Shown: positions 8,527 through 17,943 of the stretch, piece after piece
Layout of the letters: each line of letters starts with the position of its first letter
Numbering within the stretch: position 1 is the stretch's first letter
NCBI RefSeq assembly: GCF_000025265.1
Contig: NC_013739.1
Coordinates: 5,876,001 to 5,940,000 of the forward strand
Length of the DNA: 64,000 bases
Source: Conexibacter woesei DSM 14684
GTDB lineage: Bacteria; Actinomycetota; Thermoleophilia; Solirubrobacterales; Solirubrobacteraceae
Reading direction: 5' to 3'
Position numbers and translations under genes: made by a program
Notes under the pieces: generated by a model
What the model was told of the DNA's origin: nothing
Seen by the model: the letters and a program-made list of their open reading frames with translations, nothing else
The model's database searches: none

Positions 8527-9524
8527 GCCGGCGTGTGCTCATCACCGGCGTCACCGGCCAGGACGGCGGGTACCTCGCCGAGCAGCTGCTCGCCGCGGGC
8601 GACGAGGTCCTCGGCACCGTCCGCAGACCGGCTCCCGAGACGTTCGCGACCGCGGGACTGCCGCAGCTCGACGGCCGCGTCAAGCTGCTCGGAGCCGACC
8701 TGCTCGACCGGGCGTCGATCCGCCGCGCGATCGCGGAGGCCGAGCCGGACGAGATCTACCACCTGGCGGCGCCGACGTTCGTGCCCGACTCGTGGGAGGA
8801 CCCGACCGAGGTCGTCGCCGCGATCGCCGCCGGCACCGCGACGGTCCTCGCCGCCGCCGGCGCGCTGCCGCGCGCCTGCCGGGTGCTGGTCGCCGCCTCC
8901 AGCGAGATCTTCGGCGACGCGGGCGTCTCGCCGCAGTCCGAGACGGCGCCGACGCGACCGCGGAGCCCGTACGGCGTCGCGAAGCTCGCGGCGCACGGCC
9001 TCGTCGGCGCGCTGCGCGCCCGCCACGACCGCTTCCTCGTCTCGGCGATCACGTTCAACCACGAGTCGCCGCGTCGCCCCGAGCGGTTCCTCCCGCGCAA
9101 GGTGACCGCCGGCGTCGCCGCGATCGCGGCCGGGCGGGAGGAGACGCTCACGCTCGGCGACCAGGCGGCCGTGCGCGACTGGTCCCACGCACGCGACGTC
9201 GTCGCGGGCATGGTGCTCGCCCTGCGCCACGACGAGCCCGGCGACTACGTCCTCGCGTCCGGGACGCCGCACACGGTGGGAGAGCTGGTCGACGCGGCGT
9301 TCGCCGCCGCAGGCGTCGAACGCCACGCGGCGGACGGCAGCGACCGCGTGCTGGTCGACCCGCGCTTCGTGCGACCGCCCGAGCAGTGGCCTTCGGTCGG
9401 CGATCCGTCGCGCGCCCGCGACGTGCTCGGCTGGCGCCCGCGGACGTCGTTCGAACAGCTCGTCGCGGAGATGGTCGACGCCGACCTGGCGCGGCTCGGT
9501 GTCGCCGCGCCGGGAGCCAGGTGA
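8523..9524 (+). CDS. GDP-mannose 4,6-dehydratase-like SDR (divergent paralogue)
   Basis: 333 residues of an extended short-chain dehydrogenase. It has the NADP-binding GVTGQDGGYLAE, LAAPTFVPDSW, AASSEIFGD and SPYGVAKLAAH with the catalytic Tyr-x3-Lys, and [18 protein letters not shown], all hallmarks of GMD. A second, more canonical GMD lies at 10,663-11,634. The two may act in series, for example dehydratase and 4-reductase giving GDP-rhamnose, or one may have changed substrate. The GTG start overlaps the preceding stop (GTGA). The next gene starts in the same way at 9521. Confidence 0.8.
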   Translation: MSRRVLITGVTGQDGGYLAEQLLAAGDEVLGTVRRPAPETFATAGLPQLDGRVKLLGADLLDRASIRRAIAEAEPDEIYHLAAPTFVPDSWEDPTEVVAAIAAGTATVLAAAGALPRACRVLVAASSEIFGDAGVSPQSETAPTRPRSPYGVAKLAAHGLVGALRARHDRFLVSAITFNHESPRRPERFLPRKVTAGVAAIAAGREETLTLGDQAAVRDWSHARDVVAGMVLALRHDEPGDYVLASGTPHTVGELVDAAFAAAGVERHAADGSDRVLVDPRFVRPPEQWPSVGDPSRARDVLGWRPRTSFEQLVAEMVDADLARLGVAAPGAR

Positions 9525-10666
9525 GCGCTGCGGTGCGGGTCGCCCTGAACCTCGTCTACCTCGTCCCCGGCGAGACCGGAGGCATGGAGGTCTACGCCCG
9601 CGAGCTGCTGCCCCGGCTCGCGGCGCTCCCCGGTCTCGAGCTGGTGGCGATCGTCAGCAGGCGCGCCGCCGAGGACCGCGACGCGCCGTGGAACGGCATC
9701 GTGCAGTCGGTCGTGGCGCCGGTCGACGCGCGCGACCGCAAGCAGTGGGTGTGGGGCGAGCAGCGCCACGTGCCGCGGCTGGCGAGCTGGGTCAGAGCGG
9801 ATCTCGTGCACAGCCTCGCTTCGACCGGTCCGGGTCGCCTCGCCGGCGGTCCGCCGCGCGTCACGACCGTCCACGACCTCCACTACGCGGTCGCGCCGGA
9901 GGCGCACTTCGGCCTGCGCGGGCTCGGCATGCGGCTGCTCGTACCGGCGGCGGTGCGCGCGTCACGCCGCGTGATCGCCGACTCGCAGGCGACGAAGGAC
10001 GACGTCGTCAGATACATCGGAACCGACCCCGGCGCGGTCGACGTCGTCCACCTCGCGACGACGCTGCCGCCGGCGGACTTCCCCGCGACGCCCGAGCCCG
10101 AGCTGCGCGAGCGCCTCGGCCTCGGCGAGCGCCCGCTGCTGCTGAGCCTGGCGGCGAAGCGCCCGCACAAGAACGTCGAAGGGCTGATCGACTCGCTCGC
10201 GCAGATCCCCGTCGAGCGACGGCCGCTGCTGGTCGTGCCCGGCTACGAGACCGAGCACGAGGCGACGCTGCTGACGCGCGCCGTCGAGCGCGGCGTCTCC
10301 GAGCAGGTGCGCTTCCCCGGCTGGCTGTCGCGCGCCGACGTCGAAGGCCTGTGGCGCGCCTGCACCGCGCACGTCTTCCCGTCGTTCTACGAGGGCTTCG
10401 GGCTGCCGGTGCTGGAGGCGATGGCGCGCGGCGTCCCGGGCGCCTGCTCTGACCGCGCGTCGATGCCGGAGGTCGCGGGCGACGCGGCGCTGCTGTTCGA
10501 CCCCTCCGAGCCGCAGCAGATCCGCAGCACCGTCGAGCGGCTGCTGTCCGACGACGAGCTGCGCGCGCGCCTGCGCAGCGCGGGGCTCGCGCGCGCCGCC
10601 ACGTTCTCGTGGGAGCGGACGGCGCGCGAGACGGCGCGCGCGTACGAGCGCGCGCTCGGCGGCTAG
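9521..10666 (+). CDS. Family 4 glycosyltransferase (mannosyl/rhamnosyl type)
   Basis: 381 residues, GT-B fold. The acceptor domain begins [20 protein letters not shown]. The donor domain has [15 protein letters not shown] and [17 protein letters not shown] (EX7E), very common in bacterial GT4 enzymes that use GDP-mannose or dTDP-rhamnose. The GTG start overlaps the paralogous GMD gene by 4 bases, so enzyme and donor supply may be coupled. Its stop overlaps the convergent gmd gene by 4 bases (10663-10666). Cytoplasmic or membrane-peripheral. Confidence 0.88.
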   Translation: MSAAVRVALNLVYLVPGETGGMEVYARELLPRLAALPGLELVAIVSRRAAEDRDAPWNGIVQSVVAPVDARDRKQWVWGEQRHVPRLASWVRADLVHSLASTGPGRLAGGPPRVTTVHDLHYAVAPEAHFGLRGLGMRLLVPAAVRASRRVIADSQATKDDVVRYIGTDPGAVDVVHLATTLPPADFPATPEPELRERLGLGERPLLLSLAAKRPHKNVEGLIDSLAQIPVERRPLLVVPGYETEHEATLLTRAVERGVSEQVRFPGWLSRADVEGLWRACTAHVFPSFYEGFGLPVLEAMARGVPGACSDRASMPEVAGDAALLFDPSEPQQIRSTVERLLSDDELRARLRSAGLARAATFSWERTARETARAYERALGG

Positions 10667-11634
10667 CGCGCCAGCAGCTCCAGGTCGGCGCGCGTCATCA
10701 GGCGGATCAGCTCCTCGAAGGTCGTCTTCGGCTCCCAGCCGAGCTGCTCCTTCGCCTTCGTCGGATCGCCGATCAGCAGGTCGACCTCAGCCGGGCGCAC
10801 GAACTGCGGGTCGATCTCGACGTACCGCTCCCAATCGCCCAGCCCGGCCTCGTCGAACGCGACCTGGACGCAGTCGCGGACGGTGTGGGTTGAGCCGGTC
10901 GCGATCACGAAGTCCTCCGGCTCGTCCTGCTGGAGCATCAGCCACATCGCCTCGACGTAGTCCTTCGCGTAGCCCCAGTCGCGCTTGGCGTCGAGGTTGC
11001 CGAGCGCCAGCCTGTCCCTCAGGCCGTGCTTGATCGCGGCGGCGTGCCAGGTGATCTTGCGCGTCACGAACTCGAGCCCGCGGCGCGGCGACTCGTGGTT
11101 GAAGAGGATCCCGCTCGTCGCGTGCAGGTCGTACGACTCACGGTAGTTGATCGTGATGAAGTGGCCGTAGACCTTCGCGACGCCGTACGGCGAGCGCGGG
11201 TAGAGCGGCGTCTGCTCGGTCTGCGGGACCTCGCGCACCTTGCCGAACATCTCCGAGCTGGACGCCTGGTAGAAGCGCGCCTCCGGCGCCGCCTCGCGCA
11301 CGGCTTCGAGCATGCGCGTGACGCCGACGCCGGTGAAGTCGGCCGTGAGCGTCGGCTGGACCCACGAGAGCGCGACGAAGCTCATCGCGGCGAGGTTGTA
11401 GATCTCGCTCGGCTGCGCGGCGCGGAGCGTGTCGACGAGCGAGCGCTGGTCGAGCAGGTCGCCCTGGTGCAGCGTGATGCGATCCCGCAGATGCTCGATG
11501 CGGTCGAACTTCTCGGTTGAGGCACGGCGCACCATCCCGTGGACCTCGTACCCCTGCTCGAGCAGCAGCTCGGCGAGGTAGGAGCCGTCCTGGCCGGTGA
11601 TCCCGGTGATGAGCGCTCTCTTGGGGGATGACAT
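10663..11634 (-). CDS. gmd: GDP-mannose 4,6-dehydratase
   Basis: 323 residues. It converts GDP-D-mannose to GDP-4-keto-6-deoxy-D-mannose, precursor of fucose, rhamnose, colitose and perosamine. Seen are [54 protein letters not shown] (Tyr-x3-Lys), [18 protein letters not shown] and [18 protein letters not shown], all characteristic of GMD. The ATG at 11634 is preferred over an upstream TTG because TAGGCT lies exactly 7 bases before it. No clear Fcl or Rmd reductase is in the window unless the paralogue at 8523 does that job. Confidence 0.92.
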   Translation of the reverse strand: MSSPKRALITGITGQDGSYLAELLLEQGYEVHGMVRRASTEKFDRIEHLRDRITLHQGDLLDQRSLVDTLRAAQPSEIYNLAAMSFVALSWVQPTLTADFTGVGVTRMLEAVREAAPEARFYQASSSEMFGKVREVPQTEQTPLYPRSPYGVAKVYGHFITINYRESYDLHATSGILFNHESPRRGLEFVTRKITWHAAAIKHGLRDRLALGNLDAKRDWGYAKDYVEAMWLMLQQDEPEDFVIATGSTHTVRDCVQVAFDEAGLGDWERYVEIDPQFVRPAEVDLLIGDPTKAKEQLGWEPKTTFEELIRLMTRADLELLAR

Positions 11635-11641
11635 GGACCGC

Positions 11642-11647
11642 AGCCTA
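11642..11647 (-). promoter_or_regulatory. -10-like box of gmd
   Basis: TAGGCT on the minus strand, 7 bases before ATG 11634, with no Shine-Dalgarno sequence. It fits a leaderless transcript. Confidence 0.45.
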
Positions 11648-11670
11648 TGCAACGGGCTGGGCGGTCGTCG

Positions 11671-12816
11671 TCAGCGGGCGCCGTGGGCGGCGACCGCGCG
11701 CTCGTAGCCCTCGAGCGTCGCGCGGGCGGCCGCGGGCCAGCTGAAGCGGGCCGCCTGCTCGCGCCCGAGAGCGACCCGTCGTTCCGACTCCGCGATCGCG
11801 CGCTCCGCGGCCGCCGCGACACTCGCGGGATCGTGCGGATCGAAGTAGCACGGCGCGTCGCCGCCGACCTCCCGCAGCACCGGAATGTCGCTGCACGCGA
11901 CGGGGACACCGTGCGCCATCGCCTCCAGCACCGGCAACCCGAAGCCCTCCACGAGCGTCGGGAAGACCGCGCAGTCGGCCAGCTCCCAGAGCGCCTCCAG
12001 ATCGGCGTCGGAGACGTAGTCGGCGAACCGCACTCGCCGTGCCCCGGTCTCCGCCGCGATCCGCCGCAGTTCGGCGTCGTACGCCTCGGGGTGTCCGGCG
12101 AGCACGACGTCCGTGCGCTCCCCCAGCAGCGGCGCCGCACGGACGAGCACCTCCTGGTTCTTGTGCGGTCGCTTCGCCGCGACGCAGAGCACGAGCCGAT
12201 CGCCGTCGAGCGCGAGGCGCGCCCGCACGTCCGCGTGGTCGCCGGCGGCGACGCGGTTCGCCCGCCCGACGCCGTTCGGGACGACCGCGATCCGCTCGGG
12301 GGCGATGCCCATCACGCTGCAGATCTGGTCGTGCGCCGCCGCCGAGACGGTCAGCAGCTCGTCGGCGCGCCGGGCGGCCTGCGAGACGATGACGCGCATC
12401 CCGAGCGTCGTCAGCAGGCCGAACGTGCGGTGCGTGAAGAAGGTCGCGTCGTGGACCGTGATGACCGACGGGACGCCGGGGCGGATCGGGGCGACGCTCG
12501 CGAGGCTGTGCAGGACGTCGAAGCCGCGGCGCCGCGCCAGCCGCGGCAACAGCACCTGCTCGGCGACCTGCCGCCGCACGCGCTCGCCCTCGTCGGCGGG
12601 GAGGGCGATCACGTCGACCCGCTCGCGCCAGCCGTCGCGCACGAGCGCGGCCGCGCCGCGCCGCGTCGTGACGATCGAGAAGCGGACGCCGGGCGCCTCC
12701 TCGACGAGCGCGCCGACCAGCTCGCGCAGGTAGGTCTCCGGTCCCCCGGACCGGCCCGGATCGAGGAACAGCGCGTTGATGCCGACGGTTCTCAGGGGTG
12801 CATGCACGCACGGCAT
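11671..12816 (-). CDS. Family 4 glycosyltransferase
   Basis: 381 residues. The acceptor domain opens TVGINALFLDPGRSGGPETY; the donor domain has [16 protein letters not shown] and [19 protein letters not shown] (EX7E). It is similar in layout and motifs to the GT4 enzyme at 9521, so the two may be duplicates acting on successive sugars. It follows the divergent methyltransferase by only 29 bases between start codons, so the two control regions must overlap. Transcribed toward gmd, 36 bases upstream of the gmd start, probably in one operon. Confidence 0.87.
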   Translation of the reverse strand: MPCVHAPLRTVGINALFLDPGRSGGPETYLRELVGALVEEAPGVRFSIVTTRRGAAALVRDGWRERVDVIALPADEGERVRRQVAEQVLLPRLARRRGFDVLHSLASVAPIRPGVPSVITVHDATFFTHRTFGLLTTLGMRVIVSQAARRADELLTVSAAAHDQICSVMGIAPERIAVVPNGVGRANRVAAGDHADVRARLALDGDRLVLCVAAKRPHKNQEVLVRAAPLLGERTDVVLAGHPEAYDAELRRIAAETGARRVRFADYVSDADLEALWELADCAVFPTLVEGFGLPVLEAMAHGVPVACSDIPVLREVGGDAPCYFDPHDPASVAAAAERAIAESERRVALGREQAARFSWPAAARATLEGYERAVAAHGAR

Positions 12817-12828
12817 CGTAGGCGTCGT

Positions 12829-12834
12829 TAGTCT
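12829..12834 (+). promoter_or_regulatory. -10-like box of the methyltransferase gene
   Basis: TAGTCT, 11 bases before ATG 12846, inside a 29-base divergent spacer that is too short for a conventional leader plus ribosome binding site on both sides. Confidence 0.4.
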
Positions 12835-12845
12835 GCGCCGTCGTC

Positions 12846-13436
12846 ATGGGCTACTTCGACTGGCACGAGCAACCGGGCTACTTCCGCGACGTCACACGGC
12901 ACTTCGCGCCGGACGCGAGACTGCTCGACGTCGGCTGCGGGACCGGCTGGATCGCCGACCACTTCCGCGACTACACCGGTGTCGACGGATCTCCCGACGC
13001 GGTCGCCGCAGCGGACGAACGCAGACGCAACGTGCAGCTGCACGACGTCTCGGCGCCGTTGCCGTTTCCCGACGCCAGCTTCGACGGCGTCGTGCTGAAG
13101 GACCTGCTGGAGCACGTTCCCGACCCGGTCGCCGTCGTGACCGAGGTGCTGCGCGTGCTGCGTCCCGGCGGTCGCGTCTTCGCCTCCTCGCCCGACGCGC
13201 AGCGCTGGGTCTGGGACGACTACACGCACCGCCGCCCCTTCACGCGCAAGAGCTTCCGTCTGCTGTTCGCCGACCAGGGCTTCGCCGTCGAACGGGTCGC
13301 CTACGAATCGGTCATGCCCGGCATCGGGATCATCTCCGCCCGCACGCGCAGCAGACGGCGCCCCCAGCCGTTCGTCGCGCTGGCGTGGCTGCCGCTGATG
13401 CGGCGCAACGTCTGGCTGACTGCGACGCGCCCGTAG
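12846..13436 (+). CDS. Class I SAM-dependent methyltransferase
   Basis: 196 residues, Methyltransf_11 type. Motif I is LLDVGCGTGWIADHF, the acidic loop is TGVDGSPDAVAAADE, motif II region is FDGVVLKDLLEHVPDP, and the post-motif is VLRVLRPGGRVFASSP. It probably methylates a sugar or glycan end in the polysaccharide pathway, as many such genes in these clusters do; the acceptor is unknown. It converges on the GT2 gene with 7 bases between stops. Confidence 0.83.
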   Translation: MGYFDWHEQPGYFRDVTRHFAPDARLLDVGCGTGWIADHFRDYTGVDGSPDAVAAADERRRNVQLHDVSAPLPFPDASFDGVVLKDLLEHVPDPVAVVTEVLRVLRPGGRVFASSPDAQRWVWDDYTHRRPFTRKSFRLLFADQGFAVERVAYESVMPGIGIISARTRSRRRPQPFVALAWLPLMRRNVWLTATRP

Positions 13437-13443
13437 CAGCGGG

Positions 13444-14370
13444 TCAGCGCGCTGTCCGCAGACGGCGGACGGCGTCGCCGATCGAGACCGTCGCATCGAC
13501 GGCCCCGGCGGGCAGCCGGCGCGAGCCGCGACCGGCCGCGCGCCAGCCGGCGAGACGGCTGCGCAGCGGCACGAGCGTACGGTGGCGTGCGAGCCCCCAG
13601 CCGACGACGAGCAGCTCGACGAGCAGCGCGTGCAGCGCTCCGCGCGAGCGCAGCACGCCCCAGCGCCGCAGCAGGAAGCCGCGTGCGAAGCCGGCGAGCC
13701 GGCGCTGCTGCGGGGAATCGACGCCGATCGTCGCGCCACCGAGGTGGACGCCGCGCGCCGCCGGAGCCGCCGCCGCCTCCCAGCCGGCGGCGCGCAGCCG
13801 CAGCGCCAGATCGACGTCCTCGCCGTAGGCGATCAGCGTCTCGTCGAAGCCGCCGACGGCGTCGAACGCGACCCGCCGGTAGGCGGCGGCGCCACCGCTG
13901 GGACCGGCGAGCAGGCCGGGATCGGCGCCGCCGTCCGATCGTTCGTGACGCAGCCGGTTGTACGCGCTCAGACCGGCGTCGAGCTGGATCCCGAACGCGT
14001 CGACGGCTTCGCGGCCCGGCATCAGCGTCATGCCGGCGACCATCCCGGCCCGCGACTGCTCGCGCAGCGGCGCCAGCAGCTGTGCGAGGAAGTCCGGATC
14101 GGCGTCGACGTCGTTGTTGACGAGCACGATCGCGTCGCCGTCGCCGAGCGCCGCGCCGGCGTTCACCGCGGCGCCGAAGCCGACGTTGCGCGGCAGCTCG
14201 CGGAACGTCAGCTCGGGGAAGCGCGTCCGCATCAGCTCGGCGGTGCCGTCCGCGGAGGCGTTGTCGACGACGATCACGCGGTGCTCCTCGGTCTGTCGGG
14301 CGAGGTGCTCCAGGCACGACGCGAGCACGTCGCGGCCATGCCAGGTGACGACGACGACGTCGGCTCTCAC
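13444..14370 (-). CDS. Family 2 glycosyltransferase (rhamnosyltransferase-like)
   Basis: 308 residues, GT-A fold. The start ADVVVVTWHGRDVLASCLEHL is followed by VDNASADGTAEL and IVLVNNDVDADPDFL with the metal-binding Asp-x-Asp, then YGEDVDLALRLRAAGW containing the catalytic-base region. This arrangement is typical of WbbL/RfbF-like rhamnosyltransferases. The C-terminal 100 residues contain a basic amphipathic region that may bind the membrane. The GTG start overlaps the stop of the upstream GT4 gene (GTGA), so they are coupled. Confidence 0.86.
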   Translation of the reverse strand: MRADVVVVTWHGRDVLASCLEHLARQTEEHRVIVVDNASADGTAELMRTRFPELTFRELPRNVGFGAAVNAGAALGDGDAIVLVNNDVDADPDFLAQLLAPLREQSRAGMVAGMTLMPGREAVDAFGIQLDAGLSAYNRLRHERSDGGADPGLLAGPSGGAAAYRRVAFDAVGGFDETLIAYGEDVDLALRLRAAGWEAAAAPAARGVHLGGATIGVDSPQQRRLAGFARGFLLRRWGVLRSRGALHALLVELLVVGWGLARHRTLVPLRSRLAGWRAAGRGSRRLPAGAVDATVSIGDAVRRLRTAR

Positions 14371-15512
14371 GCCAGCATGTCGTCGTAGATCGCCCGCAGC
14401 CGCTGCGCCTGCGACTCGCGCGAGTAGCGCGCCAGGCGCTCCGCCGCGGGGACGCGACGCGCCCCCGGCGCATCCGCCAGCGGTCCCGTCTCCAGCACGC
14501 CGGCGAGCCCGACCCAGTCACCGGCGCCGAACAGCGTCCCGCTCTCGCCGACGACCTCGGGGATCGCCCCGCTCGCGGCGGCGACGATCGGGACGTGCCC
14601 GGCCATCGCCTCCGCCAGCACCATCCCGAACTGCTCCTCCCAGTGCGCCGTCGCGAGCGAGGCGAGCACCAGGCAGGAGGCCTGCGCGTAGACGGCCGGC
14701 AGCTCGTCGTGGTCGACGAAGCCGCGCAGCTCCGCGACGTCCTCGAGGCCGAGGTCGGCGATCACGCCGCGCAGCCGTCTCTCCTCCGGGCCGACGCCGA
14801 CGATCAGCACGCGCATGTCGTCACGACCGCGGGCGCGCAGCAATGCGACGGCGCGCAGCAGGTCCTGATGGCCCTTCTCCCAGACGAGGCGGCCGATCGA
14901 CAGCAGCAGATGCCGTCCGTCGGCCGGCGGCGCCGGCGTGCGCGCCGGCTCGAAGCGGTCGATCGCGATTCCCGGCGCGGAGACGGAGATCCGCTCGGCC
15001 GGAGCGCCTTCCAGCAGCAGCGCGTCGCGCGCCCGCTCGGTCGTCGCGACGAAGCGATCGGTCGCGGCCAGCACGTCGCGCCGGTAGCGGCGCGTACGCA
15101 CGTTGCGGTAGGCGTCCGCGAACGGCAGCGTCTCCCACACCGTCAGCGCGAGCTTGTAACCGAGCTTGGGCTTGAGCCGTGCCGCCTGCCACGAGAACCA
15201 GTACCCCAGCTCGGCCGCGTGCACGACGTCGGCGCCGGCCAGCAGCGGCTCGAGGTTCAGGTAGCGCTCGCCGACGGCGCGCGTCGCGAGCTGGCCGACG
15301 GTGCCGCGCGGCATCCGCCCGCCCGCCGTTCTGACCGGGACCTTCTCCAGCTCGAGCGTCGTGACGTCATAGGCGTTGCGCTCCGGGACGAGGACCGACA
15401 CGCGATGGTCGTCGCCGAGCCGCTCCCACGCCCGCAGGTCCCACAGGCTCGCGGCCGTGCCGCGCAGCAGGACGACCCGCCGGGGTGCTCCGTCGGAGGC
15501 CATTCGCGACAC
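14367..15512 (-). CDS. Family 4 glycosyltransferase
   Basis: 381 residues (372 if ATG 15503 is used instead of GTG 15512). The acceptor half includes VVLLRGTAASLWDLRAWERL and ADVVHAAELGYWFSW. The donor half has LLSIGRLVWEKGHQDLL, VGVGPEERRLR and HWEEQFGMVLAEAMAGH (EX7E). The GTG abuts the TAG of the preceding methyltransferase gene without a spacer and the 3' end overlaps the GT2 gene, so three genes form one tight minus-strand operon. Confidence 0.86.
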   Translation of the reverse strand: MSRMASDGAPRRVVLLRGTAASLWDLRAWERLGDDHRVSVLVPERNAYDVTTLELEKVPVRTAGGRMPRGTVGQLATRAVGERYLNLEPLLAGADVVHAAELGYWFSWQAARLKPKLGYKLALTVWETLPFADAYRNVRTRRYRRDVLAATDRFVATTERARDALLLEGAPAERISVSAPGIAIDRFEPARTPAPPADGRHLLLSIGRLVWEKGHQDLLRAVALLRARGRDDMRVLIVGVGPEERRLRGVIADLGLEDVAELRGFVDHDELPAVYAQASCLVLASLATAHWEEQFGMVLAEAMAGHVPIVAAASGAIPEVVGESGTLFGAGDWVGLAGVLETGPLADAPGARRVPAAERLARYSRESQAQRLRAIYDDMLA

Positions 15513-16166
15513 CTACCCGACGGACCGCTGAGCGAGCACGTACCACTGCCCGACGGTGAACTCGGTCGAGCGTCCGCGCGTGAGGCGGTCGAGCTGCCTG
15601 GTGCGCGTCAGCGGCGGATGCGACACGCGCTGCACCTTCCAGCCCGCCCGCTCGGCGGCGGCGACGATGTCCGAGCGCGTGAACCAGCGCAGGTGCGTGT
15701 TGTCGCGGTGGCCGTGCTCGGTGTAGCCGAACGTCCCGCGCACGAGCAGGTCCCACGCGAGCGAGACGTGCCGCGCGTTCGGCACGGAGATCTGGATGTG
15801 CGCGCCCGGTGCCGCCAGCTCGCGCAGGTTGCGCAGCACCGCCTCCGGATCGACGAGGTGCTCCAGCACGTCGAGGCAGAGGATCGTGTCGAAGCGCTCG
15901 TCGGCGAGCTCGCCGAACGCCGCCTCGACCGGGCCGGTGATGACGCGATCGAGCAGCGAGCGCGCGCGCTCGGCCTGCTCGGGCACGTACTCGACGCCGA
16001 CGACGCGCGTCGCGCCCGCGTCCCGCACGCTGGCGCCGACGTTCCCGGCGCCGCAGCCGACGTCGAGCACCGCACCGAGCGGCCGCGGCAGCGCCGCGAC
16101 GATCTCCGGGCGGCTGTTCTCGTAGTACGTCGTCTGCTTGGCGATCGGCCCGTCGTCAGTCGTCAT
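15513..16166 (-). CDS. Class I SAM-dependent methyltransferase (Methyltransf_23-like)
   Basis: 217 residues from ATG 16166 (MTTDDGPIAKQTTYYE); upstream in-frame codons are also open but less likely to be used. It has AVLDVGCGAGNVGASV, VVGVEYVPEQAERA, FDTILCLDVLEHLVDPE and ELAAPGAHIQISVPNARH. The closing part (TRSDIVAAAERAGWKV) is typical of methyltransferases in O-antigen clusters. A TAAGAT box on the minus strand lies about 60 bases upstream. First gene of the operon with the GT4 and GT2 genes. Confidence 0.82.
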   Translation of the reverse strand: MTTDDGPIAKQTTYYENSRPEIVAALPRPLGAVLDVGCGAGNVGASVRDAGATRVVGVEYVPEQAERARSLLDRVITGPVEAAFGELADERFDTILCLDVLEHLVDPEAVLRNLRELAAPGAHIQISVPNARHVSLAWDLLVRGTFGYTEHGHRDNTHLRWFTRSDIVAAAERAGWKVQRVSHPPLTRTRQLDRLTRGRSTEFTVGQWYVLAQRSVG

Positions 16167-16248
16167 GCTTCGCCTCGTCCGGTGGCACGGTGCGCCGGCG
16201 CGCACGTGATTGGCGGCCCGATCTTACGCACGTGACCTGCGCCGGCGG

Positions 16249-17724
16249 CTACTCGGCGAGCGCCGCCTTGCGCTTCAGCAGGGCCTCGAACAGCTCCAGC
16301 GGCACCGCCCGCAGCACCAGCGCGACGCCGCCGTAGACGAGCACGGCGGCGACCGCGGCGACCGCATCGGGGATCGGCAGCAGGACGCAGAGCGCACCGA
16401 GCGCGGCCGCGAGCAGCAGCTTCGGCACGTAACGCAGGTCGGGGCGCAGCTCGGGCCGGACCCGCGTCAGCATCGCCAGCGCCGCAATCGCGAGCGAGAC
16501 CTCGCCGACGCTCGCCGCCAGTGCGGCGCCGTTCGCCTCCCACAGCGGGATCAGCGTGCAGCCGAGCGCCAGGACCGTGACGAGCGCGAACACGTTGACG
16601 GCGACCAGCGCGCGCTGCTGCTGCACCGCTATGAGCGCGAACGTGCCGACCTGCGTCATGAACGCGCCGGCGATCGCGACCGACTGGATCCGCAGCGGGT
16701 CGGCCGCCGCGGCGAATCTGTCGCCGCCGAGCAGCAGCACGATCGGCTCGGCGCCGACCGCCAGCACGAGCGCCAGCCCCAGGCCGAGCAGCAGCGCGGC
16801 CTCGCCCATCCGCTGCAGGGCGTATCTCAGCCGCTCCTGGTCGGCGACGTGCGCGTGCGCGAGGATCGGGAACGCCGCGCCGAGCATCATCTGCGGGACG
16901 CCGAGCAGGATCTCCGAGACGCGGTACGAGGTCGCGAACAGGCCCGTCTGCTCGGCCGTCGCGAGCAGCGAGCAGATGATGATGAGCGCACGCACGTAGG
17001 TGGTGTTGACGACGGAGCTGAGCGCGACCGGAGCGGCCTCGCGCAGCAGCGGCTTCCACTCGCTCCATGCGAAGCGCGGCGCGACCCAGCTGCCGATGCC
17101 CACGAGCGCGAGCGCCATCCCGACCGCGGCGGCGCCCGCGACGGCGTACACGGCGAAGAACGGCACGAGCCCCGATCCCGCCACGACGAGCGCGACGATG
17201 CCGGCGACGATGACCAGCTGGCGGACGAAGTCGACCGCCGTCACGGCCCCGAAGCGGAGGTCGACGCTGAGCGGCATCACGAGCGTCATCGCGACCGTCG
17301 CGAGCACGATGCCGAGGCCGGCCAGCACCGTGCCGGTCACCAGCGCGTGGGGATAGCCGGCGACGACGGCGAAGAGGACGCCGACGAGCACGCCGAGCGG
17401 CGTCAGCACGAGGCGGATCCCGACGAGGTCGGCCAGCAGCGTGCGCCGCCGCGCCGCGTCGGCGTGCACGTAGAGACGCTGGCCGACGACGGTCAGGCCG
17501 GCGTCGGTCAGGCCCTGCACGACCGTGACGATCGCGATCACCGTCGTGTACTGGCCGAAGCGCACGACACCGAGATGGCGCAACAGGAAGACCGACGCCA
17601 CGGCTGTCAGCACGAGCGCCGCGCCGTAGCCGGCGACGCGTATGATGCCGCCGCGGATCGCACGCTGACCGGCGTCGGGCGCCGTCAGCGCCGCGTGCCG
17701 GTCGGAGTCGTCGGGTTCGGTCAT
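16249..17724 (-). CDS. Wzx-like polysaccharide flippase (MOP superfamily)
   Basis: 491 residues with about 12-14 helices. It starts AIRGGIIRVAGYGAALVLTA and continues FLLRHLGVVRFGQYTTVIAI, the N-terminal signature of the PST/MOP family (RfbX, Wzx). It would flip lipid-linked repeat units across the membrane. The start is ATG 17724 (MTEPDDSDRH), with TACGGT 10 bases upstream; the frame is open far upstream only because that region codes for the divergent GT26 gene on the other strand. C-terminal residues after the last helix are basic. Confidence 0.85.
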   Translation of the reverse strand: MTEPDDSDRHAALTAPDAGQRAIRGGIIRVAGYGAALVLTAVASVFLLRHLGVVRFGQYTTVIAIVTVVQGLTDAGLTVVGQRLYVHADAARRRTLLADLVGIRLVLTPLGVLVGVLFAVVAGYPHALVTGTVLAGLGIVLATVAMTLVMPLSVDLRFGAVTAVDFVRQLVIVAGIVALVVAGSGLVPFFAVYAVAGAAAVGMALALVGIGSWVAPRFAWSEWKPLLREAAPVALSSVVNTTYVRALIIICSLLATAEQTGLFATSYRVSEILLGVPQMMLGAAFPILAHAHVADQERLRYALQRMGEAALLLGLGLALVLAVGAEPIVLLLGGDRFAAAADPLRIQSVAIAGAFMTQVGTFALIAVQQQRALVAVNVFALVTVLALGCTLIPLWEANGAALAASVGEVSLAIAALAMLTRVRPELRPDLRYVPKLLLAAALGALCVLLPIPDAVAAVAAVLVYGGVALVLRAVPLELFEALLKRKAALAE

Positions 17725-17734
17725 GCGCTCGCGG

Positions 17735-17740
17735 ACCGTA
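17735..17740 (-). promoter_or_regulatory. -10-like box of the flippase gene
   Basis: TACGGT on the minus strand, 10 bases before ATG 17724. Confidence 0.4.
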
Positions 17741-17814
17741 GCGGAACGCGGCCGCGGCATCGGAACCCCGGCCGCGCTGGGCGCGCGCTTGCGGACGCTC
17801 GCCGCCGGTTGCCC

Positions 17815-17820
17815 TAGAAT
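17815..17820 (+). promoter_or_regulatory. Possible -10 box upstream of the GT26 gene
   Basis: TAGAAT, with TTGCGG about 20 bases before it, in a locally AT-richer patch. It would give a leader of about 120 bases for the gene at 17944. The element at 17866-17900 is a competing promoter candidate. Confidence 0.35.
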
Positions 17821-17865
17821 TCCACGCCGAAATCGAGTTCGTGTCCGCGCGGGGCGGCGTTTCGG

Positions 17866-17900
17866 GCAAGTGCGCAACCTTTCGCGGACTCGCTCGTTGG
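17866..17900 (+). promoter_or_regulatory. Bipartite ECF-sigma-like promoter element, copy 1
   Basis: GCAAGTGCGCAAC (17866-17878), a 16-base spacer, then CGTTGG (17895-17900), 43 bases before the GT26 ATG. The same two blocks with the same spacing occur at 25720-25754. An AAC-type -35, 16 bases, then CGTT is the general form of promoters read by extracytoplasmic-function sigma factors. This is inference; no such sigma factor is in the window. Confidence 0.5.
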
Positions 17901-17943
17901 GATACGCGACAGGCTCACCTCGACGTCCCCCAGCGACCATCGC

